A stretch of 64,000 nt of DNA from Dactylonectria macrodidyma (Eukaryota > Ascomycota > Sordariomycetes > Hypocreales > Nectriaceae), in contig JAGMUV010000031.1 in assembly GCA_020744425.1 (NCBI GenBank), positions 1 through 64,000 of the forward strand. Direction: 5' to 3'. Made by a program: the position numbers and the translations under genes. Positions 52,622 to 63,549 of the stretch are shown here, in pieces. How positions within the stretch are numbered: position 1 is the first letter of the stretch; each line of letters opens with the position of its first letter. Under the pieces are notes generated by a model, which saw only the letters and a list, made by a program, of their open reading frames with translations, had not been told where the DNA came from and ran no database searches.

Positions 52622-52949
52622 ATAAGAACCAGCCATAGTGCACCAATACAGTACTTCCAGGTGCTAGTCAGCGGGTCTTTGAGCCCGGCATTTATAATCA
52701 AGCTTTTACTTTGCCGCAGAAGACACCACAAAACTGAACTACGAGTAACTACTACGTTTAGCGTCCGGTCCGACCAGGTAACCCATCAGAGCTAGATTAG
52801 GCTGGAACATTTCACACGGACGAAGATAGTCCGCCAGTCCATGATCGACTCTCGGCCTCGGGGTGAGCTCTAACAGGACATGAAAACTTGTGGTTTTGTG
52901 CTTTCGCATCCAACCCGTAGAGGTGCGTAGTCACGCAAAACCACGAGGC
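52622..52949. repeat. dispersed repeat, copy 1 part B
   Basis: Resumes the homology to copy 2 (55814-56102) at ATAAGAACCAGC and ends at GTCACGCAAAACCACG. About 46 bp near 52860-52905 are absent from copy 2. Confidence 0.8.
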
Positions 52950-53440
52950 TTTAAATCTGGCTTCATGAAAGTTACGTTGTTCATCATCAAGAACTGTCTC
53001 CGGTGGTGATTCCGCACGCGCTAGCAGGCAGTTGATCAATAACAGCAGGTCACGGGCATCCCGAGGCAGAAATTGTCAAGGACTCATCATCACGTATTGA
53101 ATACGCTGTGCCAAGGCGTCGATCTCGGCCCATAAATTCTGATCCTGAGTAGTGGGAACTCCTCTTGGACTGGAAAAAAGATATGGTGTGACGTCACGCA
53201 ACTTCTAGCCTCAAGCGAGATAAACCCTCCTCACCCATGCTTCATGTTAAACCCTTCCTTCGGGTCACGATACTTGTGGTGAATCCTACCAGTAGGGTTT
53301 GACCTATGCAAGGAACAGCTTCTATCAAGACAACATTATGAACAAATGAGGCGTGGACGCATGTAGAAGTGTCTTCTCTTCTCCTTTTTGTCAGAAAAAA
53401 ACAACAAATTACAAGATAGTCTATACCACGGTTGCTGTAC
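52950..53440. other. intergenic, regulator 3' flank
   Basis: No gene or repeat recognised. Confidence 0.35.
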
Positions 53441-54850
53441 TCATTCAGCCGGCAGCCAGCCGACTTGCTCCATAGGCCAGCTCAGCCAGAAACGTTTCGC
53501 AAGTGGCATGCAAGCGTAGATTTCTGACATGAGATGTGTAGGCCAATCTTTTACCATCCAGGCACACTCCAATCGCTTGATCAACACCACAAAGTATGAA
53601 AAGAGTAGCAGCGCCACTGGGTCAGTGGCCTGTACCAGTTTCAGGTAATGATCCGATACACGATGTAACCAGCTGAAGACTGTGTAAGCCGAGACTTGCG
53701 CTGGTTCGTCATGCACCACTGTGTAGCACCTACGCAGAAGCGTGAGAGCTTCCACCAGGCTCTCGCACCGCTCGTCATCCTTCGTGACGTTGATATCTAT
53801 GAAGGATGCTAAAGCCTCTAGAGCTTCTTGGACGGATGGATCGAGGGCTTTGACTGGAACTTTGTTCAACTCTAAGCCAGAGAGCGGGAATATTGGGTGC
53901 AGCTCCTCGTTCTGGACACTTGCGAAGTCACATGCTTGCTCGATTGACCGAAGTCCGCGAAAAAGTGTCAGCCAGTGCGATGGGCCATTCTGGTTGAATA
54001 TAAGCAGCTCTCCTGGGCATGGGCCGAGGGCAAATGTATGCAAGCAAGTTATTGTTGCAAAGAGATAGAGTGCGGCACAGTTTGACTCAGTGACGCGTGA
54101 GAGAAGCGGCGAGGCAAGCCTCAGGGCCTCTTCCCAATGCACATTAGCCTTGTCCAACAGGCCGGCAGGCATGTCTCTCTCAAGCTGGTACTTCATGTGA
54201 CGTAGGTGCAACGCGCCTAGAGTAATGACTGCGTGGAGAAGAAACTGGTCATACTTGGGCATTGTAGAGTAGAGGGAGCTCTACCCACTACTCTACCCAC
54301 TACTCTTTCCACCACTCTACCCACTCTACCCACCACTCTACCCACTCTACCCAGGTGGGGTAGAGCTCCACTCTACTCTACAATGCCCAAGTATGAAACT
54401 GGTGTCTAAAAGACAGCCTCGGGACTGTAACGCTCCAGAAGTATTGGGTGGCTTGCTCGTTACTGAAACTCTTAGATGTGACATGGCAAAAATGATGAAA
54501 CAGCTCAAAATCCCCCACATCTAGACTGGTTGCACAGCACCGGACGGATGCTGCCACACACGCCGTCGAAGCTGGGCTGGAAGCAGTGCTCTGGTTTGTG
54601 CCAAGACTGCACACCAGCGATCGCCTGACGCAGTTGGTGCAAGCCGGCTTTTGCTCATCGCACTGGAGATTTGGACCAAAGATTTAGCTTGAATCATTTT
54701 GGAACGCAGGTCGACTCGACTGCCGGGTTAGGCGTTCGTTACCTTGATCCTCCTTTTTTTGCAGAACGTGCATCCATGACGTGACTTTCTATGGGCCCTT
54801 CGGTGGACGACTTTACCACCTTGGTCAGTAGGTGGGGTATTCTCATTCAT
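53441..54850 (-). pseudogene. Zn2Cys6 transcription factor disrupted by a MITE
   Basis: Exon 1 (54850-54743) begins MNENTPPTDQGG and contains SRHGCTFCKKRRIK. After an 80-bp intron (GTAACG..TCCAG) exon 2 starts CDEQKPACTNCVRRSLVC, completing a perfect CX2CX6CX6CX2CX6C binuclear zinc cluster. The frame continues to VPRLSFRHQF, is cut by a 146-bp MITE plus 8-bp duplication (54250-54403), and resumes LLHAVITLGALHLRHMKYQL through a fungal C6-factor C-terminal region to the stop at 53441. Without those 154 bp, exon 2 is 1,068 nt and in frame (391 aa in total), so the insertion is the only lesion seen. The family binds CGG-type sites in the nucleus; target genes are unknown. Confidence 0.92.
54250..54395. 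mobile_element. 146-bp MITE with 8-bp target duplication AAACTGGT
   Basis: Both ends read CATACTTGGGCATTGTAGAG (right end in reverse complement); the TIR extends over roughly 35 bp with a small difference. Direct repeats AAACTGGT flank it at 54242-54249 and 54396-54403. The interior consists of CTCTACCCAC-type repeats. The 8-bp duplication fits the hAT superfamily. Confidence 0.95.
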
Positions 54851-55334
54851 GGAACTGAGAGCCGCGTGGAACAACTACAGGCTGTAGGTAGAGACAGACG
54901 TGTCAAAGAAGAAGTAAGCGGGCTATACGAAGAATACGCTCCTCGCGGGTCCAAGGCCTAGAATAAGTAGTGTTAAAATTAAGTTTGGGCTAAGGATGTA
55001 GCAAAACGGGGCTAAGACGGCTTGACCTTGGACCAATCCAATGACGCCGCCAAAGTCCAGGACCCGTTAGGATCCACCACAATTTGGCGAATACGTTGTT
55101 ATACGTCTTGATACGCGCAATACGCACCCAAGACCGTCCGTGCGCAGGGAACAACCAGATCGGCGAGTCCCCACCCAGGCTATGGATATCTTCCGAATAA
55201 GCGTGTCCCTCTTTTTAGCATAGCTAGCTCTTCAAGGTCCACACCTAAGACCCTGAGATTTTCTCAGTTTACGTCTCATTACGCCGAATTAACAAGGGCC
55301 GAGTCTTTTCTTCCAGATTGTACCTATTGCGTGC
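54851..55334. other. regulator promoter region / intergenic
   Basis: Upstream of the regulator start; ends where copy 2 of the dispersed repeat begins. No gene recognised. Confidence 0.35.
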
Positions 55335-56102
55335 GGCAGGGTAACTCGGCAGTCAAGTGCCGTCGGGCTTTTTCAGAACCCAGAAGCTTCCCCGTTTCGC
55401 AACCGGCGAAACCTTCTCGCCGACTCTCGAGCTTAATCTCAAGCCACATGACGTTTTAGGGGTAGAGCGCCTAAGCCCGAGCCGGCGTCGGGAGAGTTCT
55501 TAGCGGAGTTTGAGATACGGACAGACTTGGTCTCGACTCGGCCTTATGACAAAGCGTTCCTTCACTTCCAAACTTAGCTCCACTAGAACGCTCCTCTTCC
55601 ATTCTTTCAATGTCTGGGGGGCACCAGGCCGAGAGTGCTGACTACCGTGCGAACGTACCCAAATCGCTGCCGCCCATGACTCCTGAGAAGTCTCCATGCC
55701 GTGGAGTTTGCTGCTCTGTTCCTGTGCTCAAGGCTCGATGACAGCTTGAGCCATAGTCTCCGAGAGGACATTGGTTTGTTTATTTGCTGATGCAACGGCG
55801 TATCTTGCCATTTGGATAAGAACCAGCGGTAATGTACTAATACAATACTTCCAGGTACTAACTGATCAGCGGATCTTCGAGCCCGGTATTTATAATCAAG
55901 CTTTTACTTTGCCGCAGACGACACCACAAAGCTGAACTACGAGCAACTACTGCGTTAAAACACCGGTCCGGCCAGGTAACTTACCAGAAGTAGACTAGCC
56001 TACGACATCTCACGCGGACGAAGATGGTCCGCCAGTCCATAATCGACTCTCAACCTCGGACATCCAGCCCGTAGAGGTGCGCAGTCACGCAAAACCACGT
56101 GG
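55335..56102. repeat. dispersed repeat, copy 2 (uninterrupted, about 770 bp)
   Basis: Contiguous version of the repeat whose copy 1 is split between 50666-51133 and 52622-52949. Ends GTCACGCAAAACCACGTGG. Neither copy has recognisable coding content; the nature (LTR, MITE or segmental duplicate) is not determined. Confidence 0.8.
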
Positions 56103-56260
56103 TATGGCGAGACTGGATTCCTATCTCGCTATAAAAGTGTATAAAACCAGACAGCATCATCCCCTGAGTTACCGAATGCACATTCCAACCGCAACAGTCT
56201 TCGAACCTGCTCTCTCCATCAATTTCTGCTCAGCCCGAATCAGCACCCAATTACATTATC

Positions 56261-57077
56261 ATGGCACCCAACAAGAGGATCATTCTCATCACTGGTCAGT
56301 ATCACTTTCGTCAAGTGTCAATTTTCTGTTGGCTTACTCTTAGCTTTCCCAGGCGCCAACTCCGGCATTGGCTATGACACCTCCTACGCCCTCGCCAATG
56401 ACTCGCCAGACAACCACATCATCATGGGTGCCCGTTCCAGCGTCAAGGGCCTTGCAGCTCTCAACGAGATCCAGGCACGTAAGCCTGCCGGCACACTCAG
56501 CTTCCTTGAGCTCGATATCACCTCCGGCGAGTCCATCAAGGCTGCCGCGCAGAAACTAGAGTCTGACTTTGGCGTCCTCGACGTACTCGTCAATAACGCC
56601 GGCATTTCAGGCAAGGAAGAGGTCTCGCGAGAGAATTTCCACACCGTCTTCGACACCAACGTCTTCAGCACCATGCTCCTGACCCAGGCCCTGGAGCATC
56701 TGCTGCGGAAGTCCCGCGATCCTCGGATCATCAACGTCTCCTCGGTCCTCGGCTCCATCACGGTGCGGAACGATCACTCGTCCCCATATACACAGGTTAC
56801 GGGAGAGACGTACCGCGTCAGCAAAGCGGCGCTGAACATGGTTACCGGAATTCAGGCCTATAAGTACAAGGAATGGGAGCACCCAGCGAAGGTCTGGTCG
56901 TTTTGCCCTGGGTTCGTGGTCACCAACTTGACCGGGGAGGATAAGCAGAGCAAGATTGACCGAGGGGCAGAGTCTTCGGAGACTAGTGCCCAGGGGATAA
57001 CGGAGATTGTGAGGGGTGATAGGGACGACGAGGTGAATCAGTTCTTGGCCAAGCGGGGTGAGGTCCTCCCGTGGTAA
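56261..57077 (+). CDS. short-chain dehydrogenase/reductase (classical SDR)
   Basis: Two exons (56261-56294 and 56353-57077; 58-bp intron GTCAGT..CCCAG) give 252 aa. The cofactor motif TGANSGIG spans the intron at residues 11-18. LDVLVNNAGISG is the NNAG motif, INVSSVLGS carries the catalytic Ser, and YRVSK the catalytic Tyr/Lys; PGFVVTNLTG follows. All key residues of an NAD(P)-dependent Rossmann-fold oxidoreductase are present, so the gene should be functional. The substrate is unknown; neighbours give no pathway clue. The start ATG follows a pyrimidine/AC-rich leader (ACATTATC|ATGGC). Confidence 0.93.
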
Positions 57078-57551
57078 ATCCGGGGTCCGCAACCTGGTCG
57101 ATTAAGGCCATGACGGATGGATAAATTAGCTCTAATGAGTATGAATGAATTACTCTGACTCCATGAGGGGTTTAATACGGCCGTGGTGATATCTCCCTCA
57201 GAGCTTCTTACCGAGAACCCAAGGCGATACAGTCCTTCGGGTAGCGTTGCATAAGTTCCATGTTTGTCCGTTATTCATGCAAGGCCTCAGTTGCGCCCGG
57301 AACCGCTGTTGCCCATGAACTAGATGCCACCTAGTCTGGACTCGGCTGAGGTGGTGACTGAAACTCGCAGCAGTGTATTCTTTTTCATTGGACCAGAACC
57401 CCTCTGTTGCGCATGGAGATCCATTCATCCTGGCTCTGGAGTGGTAGCGCTCAACGTCCGGAGTGACCGACGCGGTCAGCCAGGAAAACTCACTGAGCCG
57501 CAATTTAACTGGGGTCTATCTCGGACGACAGATCAATCAGACGCAGTAGCA
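57078..57551. other. intergenic
   Basis: 3' flank of the SDR gene and 3' side of a transposase relic; nothing recognised. Confidence 0.35.
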
Positions 57552-57989
57552 CTAAGACAGGGTTACAAGCCGAGTGGGTGGTATCGAGTGAGATATATGC
57601 AGGGTTCTCTTGTATTTAAATCTGTTGTATATCCTCCGCTGAAAACACGTCTTAAGGTCTGGTTGCTGCTTAATGAAATTAGTAGCCCATCGCTTGTCAA
57701 CTAGTGATGCATCGCGGTTATTAAGCAGTCGAGTAGCCATTTCTTCAATACCACGCAGTCGCGGGGGATATCCTCGCGAATCTAGGTCGATAATAAACTC
57801 AAGAAGAGTCTCTTTTTCTAGGTCAGATAGCTTCCGTGAGTCAGGCATAGTATCGCATCGAGATTAAACCCCTTGCTGGCGGCGACGTAAGTTATTACGA
57901 TTGACTGTATAGATCTCTGCGGCGCGTGGGATACTTAGTTTTGGTTTATCTTGAAGGGCCTGAAGTGCAAGATTAAGATTAGCCTTGTA
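57552..57989 (-). pseudogene. pogo/Fot1-type transposase N-terminal fragment
   Basis: The minus strand reads LALQALQDKPKLSIPRAAEI and YTVNRNNLRRRQQG, a psq-type helix-turn-helix. After a TAA stop (where CAA would be expected) it continues RKLSDLEKETLLEFIIDLDS, GYPPRLRGIEEMATRLL and DKRWATNFIKQQPDL, the CENP-B/Tc5-like second DNA-binding domain of pogo-superfamily transposases. The DDE domain is missing; beyond KTCFQRR the similarity fades. The C-to-T type change at the stop is of the kind produced by repeat-induced point mutation, but one site proves nothing. Confidence 0.85.
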
Positions 57990-58611
57990 ATTTGGTTATG
58001 ACAAATCTGGTTGTTGAGAACTAACTGATGAAATCATTGTTTCGAAGAGATGGAGACTGGTTGATGGCCAAAAAGAGAAACACACAAACACACACACCTT
58101 GTTCAAAATGTATTGAAGGATATGTATCATGACCAGTTCATTCTACTCATGGTCTTAATTAACTACAGTCCTAAGATGCGAGTATCGTGGTCTTATTGTC
58201 ATGTGCTATGTCCTTATGCATGCCTAGGTTTCCTTTTAAAGCTAAAATAGGAAATACTGTAATTGATGGAAATTTGGCAGTGGGGGCGACTGATGCTGAT
58301 TAATGTCTGAGGTAAGGTGGAGGTAGCCTACGCCGCAATTTCCTGATATTGCGTTTGTGGAACTTTTGGATCAAGCTAATCTAAATAGCGGTCGCATCTG
58401 TGTTCGGATCTTTTTACATGTCGAGGCTGATTTGTAAGGGCGCGCACTTCGCACTTTTCCGTTGTCCGTTGTCATCTGCCGCTTTGCGATTTTGTAGTTT
58501 AGCTTGCCGTAATTATATAAATGCAGCACGATTCCTTAAAGTCAAGGTCCTCAACTCCTCACACTTGGGCATCTATCTCTATATACTTTAACCAGTCTAA
58601 ATACTGCTAAA
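57990..58611. other. intergenic / esterase promoter
   Basis: Contains a short ACAC microsatellite (near 58080) and the presumed promoter of the esterase gene. Nothing else seen. Confidence 0.35.
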
Positions 58612-60422
58612 ATGCAGCGTGCTCTGAAGCTCATTTTCCACATACTGTGGGCTCTCCCTTTCCTTGCACCACTTTCTTGGGCTACTCCAACAACACACAT
58701 TTCCACTCCCATTGTCAATATCAGAAATGGAACATTAGCAGGCTCATATGACTCAGTCCGCCATCAAGATGCATTCCTCGGCGTACCATTCGCAGCGAGC
58801 CCGACCGGAAACCTTCGATTTAGCTTGCCTCAGCCACCAAAGCCTTGGAAGGGGATCAAATCAGCCAAGTCATATGGACCGTTGTGTTTGGGCAACTCTG
58901 CTGGACTCGTAGGATTCAGCCAGAACACGTCTGCGCCCATGAGCGAGGATTGCCTCCAGATTAACATCATCCGTCCGTCTGGCATCAACAAGTCTCGCAA
59001 GCTTCCGGTCTTTGCCTGGATTCACGGCGGCGCCTGGGTTGAGGGTAGCGCAGGGGATCCCAGATACAATGGCTCATTTTTAGTCGAGACGTCAGTTCAG
59101 ATGGGCACGCCTATCATCTTTGTCAGTTTTAATTACCGCCTGGGCGTTTTTGGCATGATGAACGGGCCGGCTGCAGCAAAGGCTGGGCCACCGAATGTCT
59201 TCATCCACGACCAACGCCAGGCGCTTCGATGGGTCCAGGAAAACATCGCATATTTCGGCGGCGATGCTTCGCGAGTCACTATTGCTGGGGAATCTGCAGG
59301 CGCTTCTTCTGTCGGTCAGCACCTCATCGCTTATGGAGGTCGGGACAAGGGGCTTTTCAGCGGCGCTATTGCGCAAAGCGGAGGTCCTCTATCATCGTCT
59401 TCATATCGCAACGCAACTGAGACGGAGGCCTACTCGAACAAAGTACTAGAGGAAACGGGCTGTACTGAGGCGAAAGATCAGCTATCATGTCTGCGTGCTG
59501 TTCCCGCCGAGGCGCTGAGAAGAGTCAGTCAGATGCTTCCTACGGCCTGGGTCGTCGATGGTGAGCTTTTTACGTCAACTGGCTCACGTCTTCTCGAGTC
59601 GGGATCGTTCGTTAAAGTTCCTCTCCTGACTGGGTCTAACCGAAATGAAGGCACGTCTTTTACGCAGCTACTTGGTTTAACAGTAAACTCTGATGATGAG
59701 TTTTTGGCGTCCGTCAAGGGACTTCTTGGGCGACCCGTGGAAGAAGCAGCCTTGGCCAATTGGTCCACGTTGTATCAGATGGAAGTCGATAGGCCCTCTC
59801 CTGCAGGCTTGGGAACAATTCTGTCTAATCCAGGCCCACAGCTAGGAGCTCAGTATGGAAAGACAAGCCTCTGGCTTGGAGACGCTCTCTTTACGGCTGG
59901 TCGACGATTCGCCAGCCAGAAGTGGGCTGATTACCGCACGCCAAGCTATAGTTATTTCTTTGACACTCCGCCTGCCAACCTGGACCTCGAAACACTCGGC
60001 GTGGCTCACTTTCAGGAAATTCCATTTACCTTTGCTAATACCAAAGCCGTTGGTTGGGATACCGACCCTTTCCCTTCTGAGCCTAAGAAGAGGCAGAAGT
60101 ATTTGAAGCTAGCTGAAATTATGAGTCGTATGTGGATCAGCTTCGTGGTTACAGGATCACCTAACTTTCACTATGGTAAGTCTTCCCTGCCATAGTTAAT
60201 TATTCCTACCATTGAGTGCTTTGGAGAAAGCGCCTGTTTTTAAAGAAAGCCGGCTAATGTTAAGCAGTGTCCGATTTGAAAGTAAAGTGGCCAGTATACT
60301 CCCGGGACAACCCAAGAAACCTGGTTTTTAGCGCTGAGAATGGAGTCTCACTGCAACAAGACATTTGGAGGGCTGAGGCAATTGATATGTTTTCCTCTTT
60401 AGCACCTAGCTTAGACTGGTAG
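58612..60422 (+). CDS. secreted type-B carboxylesterase/lipase
   Basis: Two exons (58612-60175 and 60268-60422; 92-bp intron GTAAGT..AAGCAG) give 572 aa in phase. An N-terminal signal peptide (LIFHILWALPFLAPLSWA) precedes the alpha/beta-hydrolase fold. FLGVPFAASPTGNLRF and EDCLQINIIRP are type-B signatures; HGGAW forms the oxyanion hole. The nucleophile is Ser228 in GESAGAS, SNRNEGT supplies the acid and GVAHFQEIPF the catalytic His. The C-terminus ends in DMFSSLAPSLDW. It should be an extracellular ester hydrolase; the substrate is unknown. The frame is complete with no lesions. Confidence 0.93.
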
Positions 60423-60757
60423 AGTAGTGAAATCACGGCTAGGTAAACTATGTTTTTTATTTCTAGCATTGTATAACTCAGAACTCATTGGGGTCAGGTC
60501 GGACTGTGGACTGGGGCATCAACCAGGCGGATACTCCTACTACGGGTACTTGCTAAGGCCTGTAGACCGACCCATTCTTAACACCACAACAACATCATCA
60601 TCAGGACTTATAGAATAGACAAAAAGCTTTAGAATAAATTAGAGAATAATGCAAAGCCGTTCAAAAATCAATAACTCCGCCCCTAGCTAAGGTATAAAAA
60701 CTCTGACGGTAGTTAAGGATGTAGTTTCACCGAAAACACTACCGGTATGTCTGTTTA
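60423..60757. other. intergenic
   Basis: 3' flank of the esterase up to a Tc1/mariner-like MITE. Nothing recognised. Confidence 0.35.
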
Positions 60758-61540
60758 CAGTGGGTCGACAAAAGTGACGATGCAGACCCGTTTTTACACC
60801 AAAACGCTACCTTTTAATTAATAAAATAAATAACAAAAAACGCTTTTTAAAAAACTTTATTAATTATTAGTAAATAATAAATTATTTAGTTTTAATAGAT
60901 TTATATTTTATAAAAATTTAGATATTAAAATGCAGGTTTTATAATGTCTTAAAACTTGAAAATTTCTAGAAACAAATTATAGTGGGCTTATAGGGGGCTT
61001 ATAGGGCATGAAAGGAAAAAAAAAAACACTTTCTTCCTACTTCTATAAATTCTAATAAATGAAGAAAAATAGATATAAAAAAAAGCTCTTAGAAGAGTAT
61101 AAAATTTATCTAATTTTCTATAATCTGAACTTTTATTTTTTTACTTTTATCTATTACTTAGCTATTAATCGCTGAGTTCTAGGGTAGCGTTTTTGTCACA
61201 TATCGGGATATCGGATTTTGCAGCTATGACAACAGACAAGCTTTCTGCCCTTCATCATAAGGTTCCACAGCCACTTTCCTCGTCACTGGCCTCGTCATCA
61301 GCTTCGTCACAAGCTATGATCAGGAGGATAGCTAGATAAAGTCAAATAGTCCGTAGCATCCGGACCCTCTTGGCTGTCCGAGGTCATCATCAGTCTCTTC
61401 ATCTATAAGACTGACCCAAAGACCCTCATTAGATAGGAAGAATAGCAAGAGCTTCTCACACACATGATCACTTCCATCTCCTAGATGCAACAGTTTTGGT
61501 GTAAAACCGGGGTTGGATCGTCACTTTTGTCGACCCACTG
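60758..61540. mobile_element. Tc1/mariner-like MITE, 783 bp, TA duplication
   Basis: Both ends read CAGTGGGTCGACAAAAGTGA (right end in reverse complement); similarity extends to about 47 bp (..TTTTACACCAAAAC). It is flanked by TA on each side. The left half (about 60810-61190) is extremely AT-rich and bounded by an inner inverted pair AAAACGCTACC/GGTAGCGTTTT; the right part is of normal composition and non-coding. Confidence 0.88.
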
Positions 61541-61593
61541 TAGCCTTTGGCCCAAATCATACTCCGGTATAGCATTACACCTACCCAAGCAAT

Positions 61594-62163
61594 CTAATCG
61601 TCCATCTCGACATCCTCACCAAGACTAATCAGCTGATCCAGCCCGTCATAGCCCAGAGCCGTTATTACAACCGGTCCAACATCAGCCAAGACAATTGCTG
61701 CTGGATAATCATTGATCTCCAGCTCAGCCTGCTCCATGTCCATCCTCTGTCCCATCTCTTGATCCAGGAGGCTTTTCATGCTGGCTTCAAAATTGACCAC
61801 GCTCTCCTGGGCCTCACGCTCGCTTGCATCGCAGGGCCCCAGCGTCGACAGCAGCGAGATCGGTCTCCAGGCCTTTGCGAGCGCGTAGTCGCCCTTGTCC
61901 GGCTTCTTGAGCGGGATGATCTTGGCGCTCCTCCACTGGTCTGGTAGCTGTCCTTCATTCAGTGAAGTGCGGAACAGATGCATCACGCGTTCCTTGACCA
62001 CCGGCCACAGTTGCTTCCACACCATCGCCGGCAGGCCATCTTCTCCGGGTGCTTTCCACGCCTTGGCTGCCATGACCTTTTCCTTGTCAGCCGGGGGATT
62101 TTGTCGCCGACCAGTCGCCACCAGGTTTAAGGTATTTGGCCGCCTGCCAGATGTTGGTCCCAT
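61594..62163 (-). pseudogene. LINE reverse-transcriptase start joined to unrelated tail
   Basis: Residues 29-109 (KVMAAKAWKAPGEDGLPAMV, LPDQWRSAKIIPLKKPDKGD, WRPISLLSTLG) are the N-terminal region of a LINE reverse transcriptase. From residue 110 the frame continues PCDASEREAQESVV..LDQEMGQRMDMEQAELE..DYPAAIVLADVG..GEDVEMDD with no RT similarity. The catalytic YADD region is absent. The tail is not recognised; it might be chance read-through or the end of another gene. Confidence 0.65.
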
Positions 62164-63549
62164 CTGCGAGGAAGTCCTCCCAGTGGGCCCTCTTCTGTCT
62201 TCTGATGGTGTCGTGGTACTCTTTGCCTGCTACCCTCGCTCTGCTTTCTAGGCTGTCCTGCCTATGGCCTGCGCGGCGCTGTGCCCTCGCCAGGTTCCTC
62301 CAGTACGTGTAGGCTTTCCGGAGTCGGGTGAGGTCTGTTGTCCACCATCTCTTTGCGTATGGTGATGGCTTCGCCCGAGGAACCAGTGCGTGGATTGCAC
62401 TGAGGACTGCCTCCATCAACCTGTCCGTCTGTGCCTGAACTCCGCCATCCCACGGAAGTGGTGCTAGTTGGTCCTTCACCCTCTCCTTGATCGCATTCCA
62501 CGGTGCGTTCTTGAAGAGAAGCCCAGGACCAGCTGTCCTCTCCGGCGTTGCGAGGTCAAACTCTGTCCGGATTGCCCTGTGGTCCGACCCGTGTTCGGTC
62601 TGGTGTATGTCGCAGTGGACCATCTCCTCAGCCAGTTCAGACGACGCAAGCATCAGGTCGATCGTGCTCTCCGCACCACTCCTCTCCCAGGTTTTCGTTC
62701 CCCTGGGAAAGAGACTGAGGAGGCCATGCTCGTCCATGAGGTCGATGATTGGATCTGCCTCCCCTTGGCGTCTGCCGTCACCTCGTCACCTCCCCATAGT
62801 TGGTCGTGGCGGTTGAAGTCGCCTGCCAAGATCACGTCCGTTCTTTTCCCTGTGTTGTTGCGGAAACCCGTCATCGCCCTGCGCAGTTGCACCGTTGCCG
62901 TGCGTTGAGCATTCTCATTATTCCCTTCCACATACACCGATACCACCAGGACGTCCCTGTCGGGCAGTCGTATTATTGCTCCCGTCAGGTCGGCTGACGG
63001 TATCGGCACCTGCTCCGCCTCTAGATCCCTGCGGATCCAGACCATGCTGCGGATCGGCCATCGCATCTCGTGTTTCTTCGTCGGTATCAATCTCGTCCAG
63101 TTTCTGTGGTTGTTCGGTGTTGTCACCACCTTACCGTCCATGTTCAATGCGTATGGTTCGGCTACTGCCAGTACCGCGTAGTCCCACAAATCTCCGTCGT
63201 TCATCATGCTCAATTGCACCGCATCCCTCTTCCCCACGTTAAGCTGGAGGATCTGGAGGTTAGTGCACATTGCCGTCATGTAGTTGTCGTACTCGGCAGT
63301 TGCGACTGAGCGATTCGTGTGGTCCTCTGCAGAGAACGCACTTCGGCTCGATCGCCTGGCACTGTGTGTGGCGGTGTCCCGTTTCCGCACATTTGCCGCA
63401 TCGCTGGGGTCTGTTGCAGGTGAAGGCTTTGTGACCAAGCTCCCAGCAGTTGTAGCATTGGACTGGGCCTTGGCGTCGCTCGAAAACGTTGGTGCTGGCC
63501 GACTCCCCAGCGAGGTGAAAGTATCTCTCTTCCAGCAAGCGTTGCGCAT
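62100..63549 (-). pseudogene. LINE endonuclease region, frameshifted
   Basis: 63300-62750 encodes LQILQLNVGKRDAVQLSM, AVLAVAEPYAL, RDVLVVSVYVEGNNENAQ and DVILAGDFNRHDQLWGGDEV; the next frame (62737 onward) gives LIDLMDEHGLLSLFPRGTKT, STIDLMLAS and TEHGSDHRAIRTEF. GDFNRH and SDHR are endonuclease/exonuclease/phosphatase-fold active-site motifs of LINE ORF2. A frame change near 62745 and another before the reverse transcriptase show that the copy is inactive. Confidence 0.85.

Noticed and set aside
57841..57872. Repeat-induced point mutation as a general feature of the window
   Set aside because: Only isolated C-to-T-type stops (57870 area, 43178) were noticed; base composition of the repeats is mostly normal, so no window-wide claim is made.
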